DNA from: Nitzschia sp. DOCU1
Lineage: Eukaryota; Bacillariophyta; Bacillariophyceae; Bacillariales; Bacillariaceae
DNA length: 64,000 nt
NCBI GenBank assembly: GCA_951394045.1
Contig: OX595985.1
Coordinates: 5,580,001 to 5,644,000, forward strand
Reading direction: 5' to 3'
The position numbers were made by a program, and so were the translations under genes. The notes under the pieces are model-generated. The model ran no database searches, had not been told where the DNA came from, and worked only from the letters and a program-made list of their open reading frames with translations. Of this stretch, positions 63,562 through 64,000 are shown piece after piece (position 1 is the first letter of the stretch; the number at the start of each line of letters is the position of its first letter).

Positions 63562-64000
63562 TAGTAATGCATACTAGTAGGGATAATATTAGTTCTGTTG
63601 TTCTGAAGACTTTTTGAAGGTGTTTATTGTCATTGTTGAGGGCAGGAGGAAGCCGGTGTGGAGTTTGGCCAAAGCTTCCAGGAAGTGAAGGGCCAGCCAT
63701 CCCTTGTTATCCATGCAAAGGAATCCAGCTAGACAGGACTTCTTGGTCAAAACTGCCTCCAACACCTCCTCCTTGCAAATGGACAAGCCGGTTCATTGAG
63801 CAGTTTCTTCATTTGCCCAAGGCCACAAAGGCTCCCACCAGTGCAAAGCTCACTTTATCTTTACCTTGACCATTTTTGATTGCTCATAAAGCAATGTGGT
63901 CGCCTTGGCCAAAACCCTCACCATTGGAAACCTCCAGCAGGGCATTACCAACCAAATCATATCAGCCATTGGGCATTCTCTACCTTTTCAAAGTTTTTTA
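63562..64000. other. Downstream of methyltransferase copy 2
   Basis: Aligns with 22067-22437 with several indels of tens of bases. No gene is supported. Confidence 0.5.

Larger units (their letters stand above)
40198..64000. repeat. Segmental duplication, copy 2
   Basis: Partner of 5069-22437 in the same orientation. It is longer because it contains a 5.9-kb DIRS/PAT-like element (46344-52211), two tandem 2,879-bp units (56317-62115) and a 98-bp insert in copia A (about 40365-40462). The similarity still continues at the last base of the window, so the right boundary is unknown. Confidence 0.9.

Overview
The window reads as a transposon-rich stretch of a eukaryotic nuclear genome, most likely a diatom or other stramenopile alga. 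The grounds are inference from family resemblance: short GT-AG introns (80 and 129 nt), copia elements with DSHADTC and DRGANGG protease signatures of the kind seen in diatom CoDi-like elements, a tyrosine-recombinase retrotransposon, and a GrxB-type glutaredoxin with an N-terminal extension. There are no bacterial operons, rRNA genes or convincing tRNA genes.

Layout. 1-5068 is a LINE-like element on the minus strand: ORF1, then a long endonuclease-reverse transcriptase ORF that runs off the left edge. It abuts the 3' half of a copia element (copia A, 5069-6879). That is followed by a 5'-truncated second copia (copia B, 6880-10921), 2.8 kb of sequence without clear genes, a broken GrxB gene (13728-19710) split by a Ty3/gypsy element (14615-19634, TSD gcgtc), a rearranged patch (19929-20445), and an intact membrane-anchored methyltransferase-like gene with one intron (20714-22066). 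Next come a decayed NodB-type deacetylase (23188-24191), an LTR-like fragment, a ~1 kb inverted-repeat element holding two exact 29-bp-period palindrome arrays (26645-27623), a decayed minus-strand gypsy element interrupted by a tandem-repeat insert (28503-33899), and a copia A copy with both LTRs (33901-42106).

From 40198 to the window end the sequence repeats 5069 to at least 22437 at near identity: copia A 3' half, copia B, non-coding block, GrxB, methyltransferase. The two copies differ by clean presence/absence events. Copy 2 carries a DIRS/PAT-like tyrosine-recombinase retrotransposon with split direct repeats (46344-52211) at a site that is empty in copy 1 (about 11115). Copy 1 carries the gypsy element in GrxB. 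Copy 2 carries two tandem 2,879-bp units with an unknown 350-residue ORF between 41-bp repeats, where copy 1 has one 41-bp repeat and no unit. These paired filled and empty sites date and define each insertion. Merged haplotypes in the assembly are an alternative to a true segmental duplication.

Functionally almost everything is mobile-element machinery in different states of decay. The only host-like genes are the GrxB pair (both with the same in-frame TAG, one also split), the methyltransferase-like pair (both apparently intact), the deacetylase remnant, and possibly the ORF in the 2.9-kb unit.
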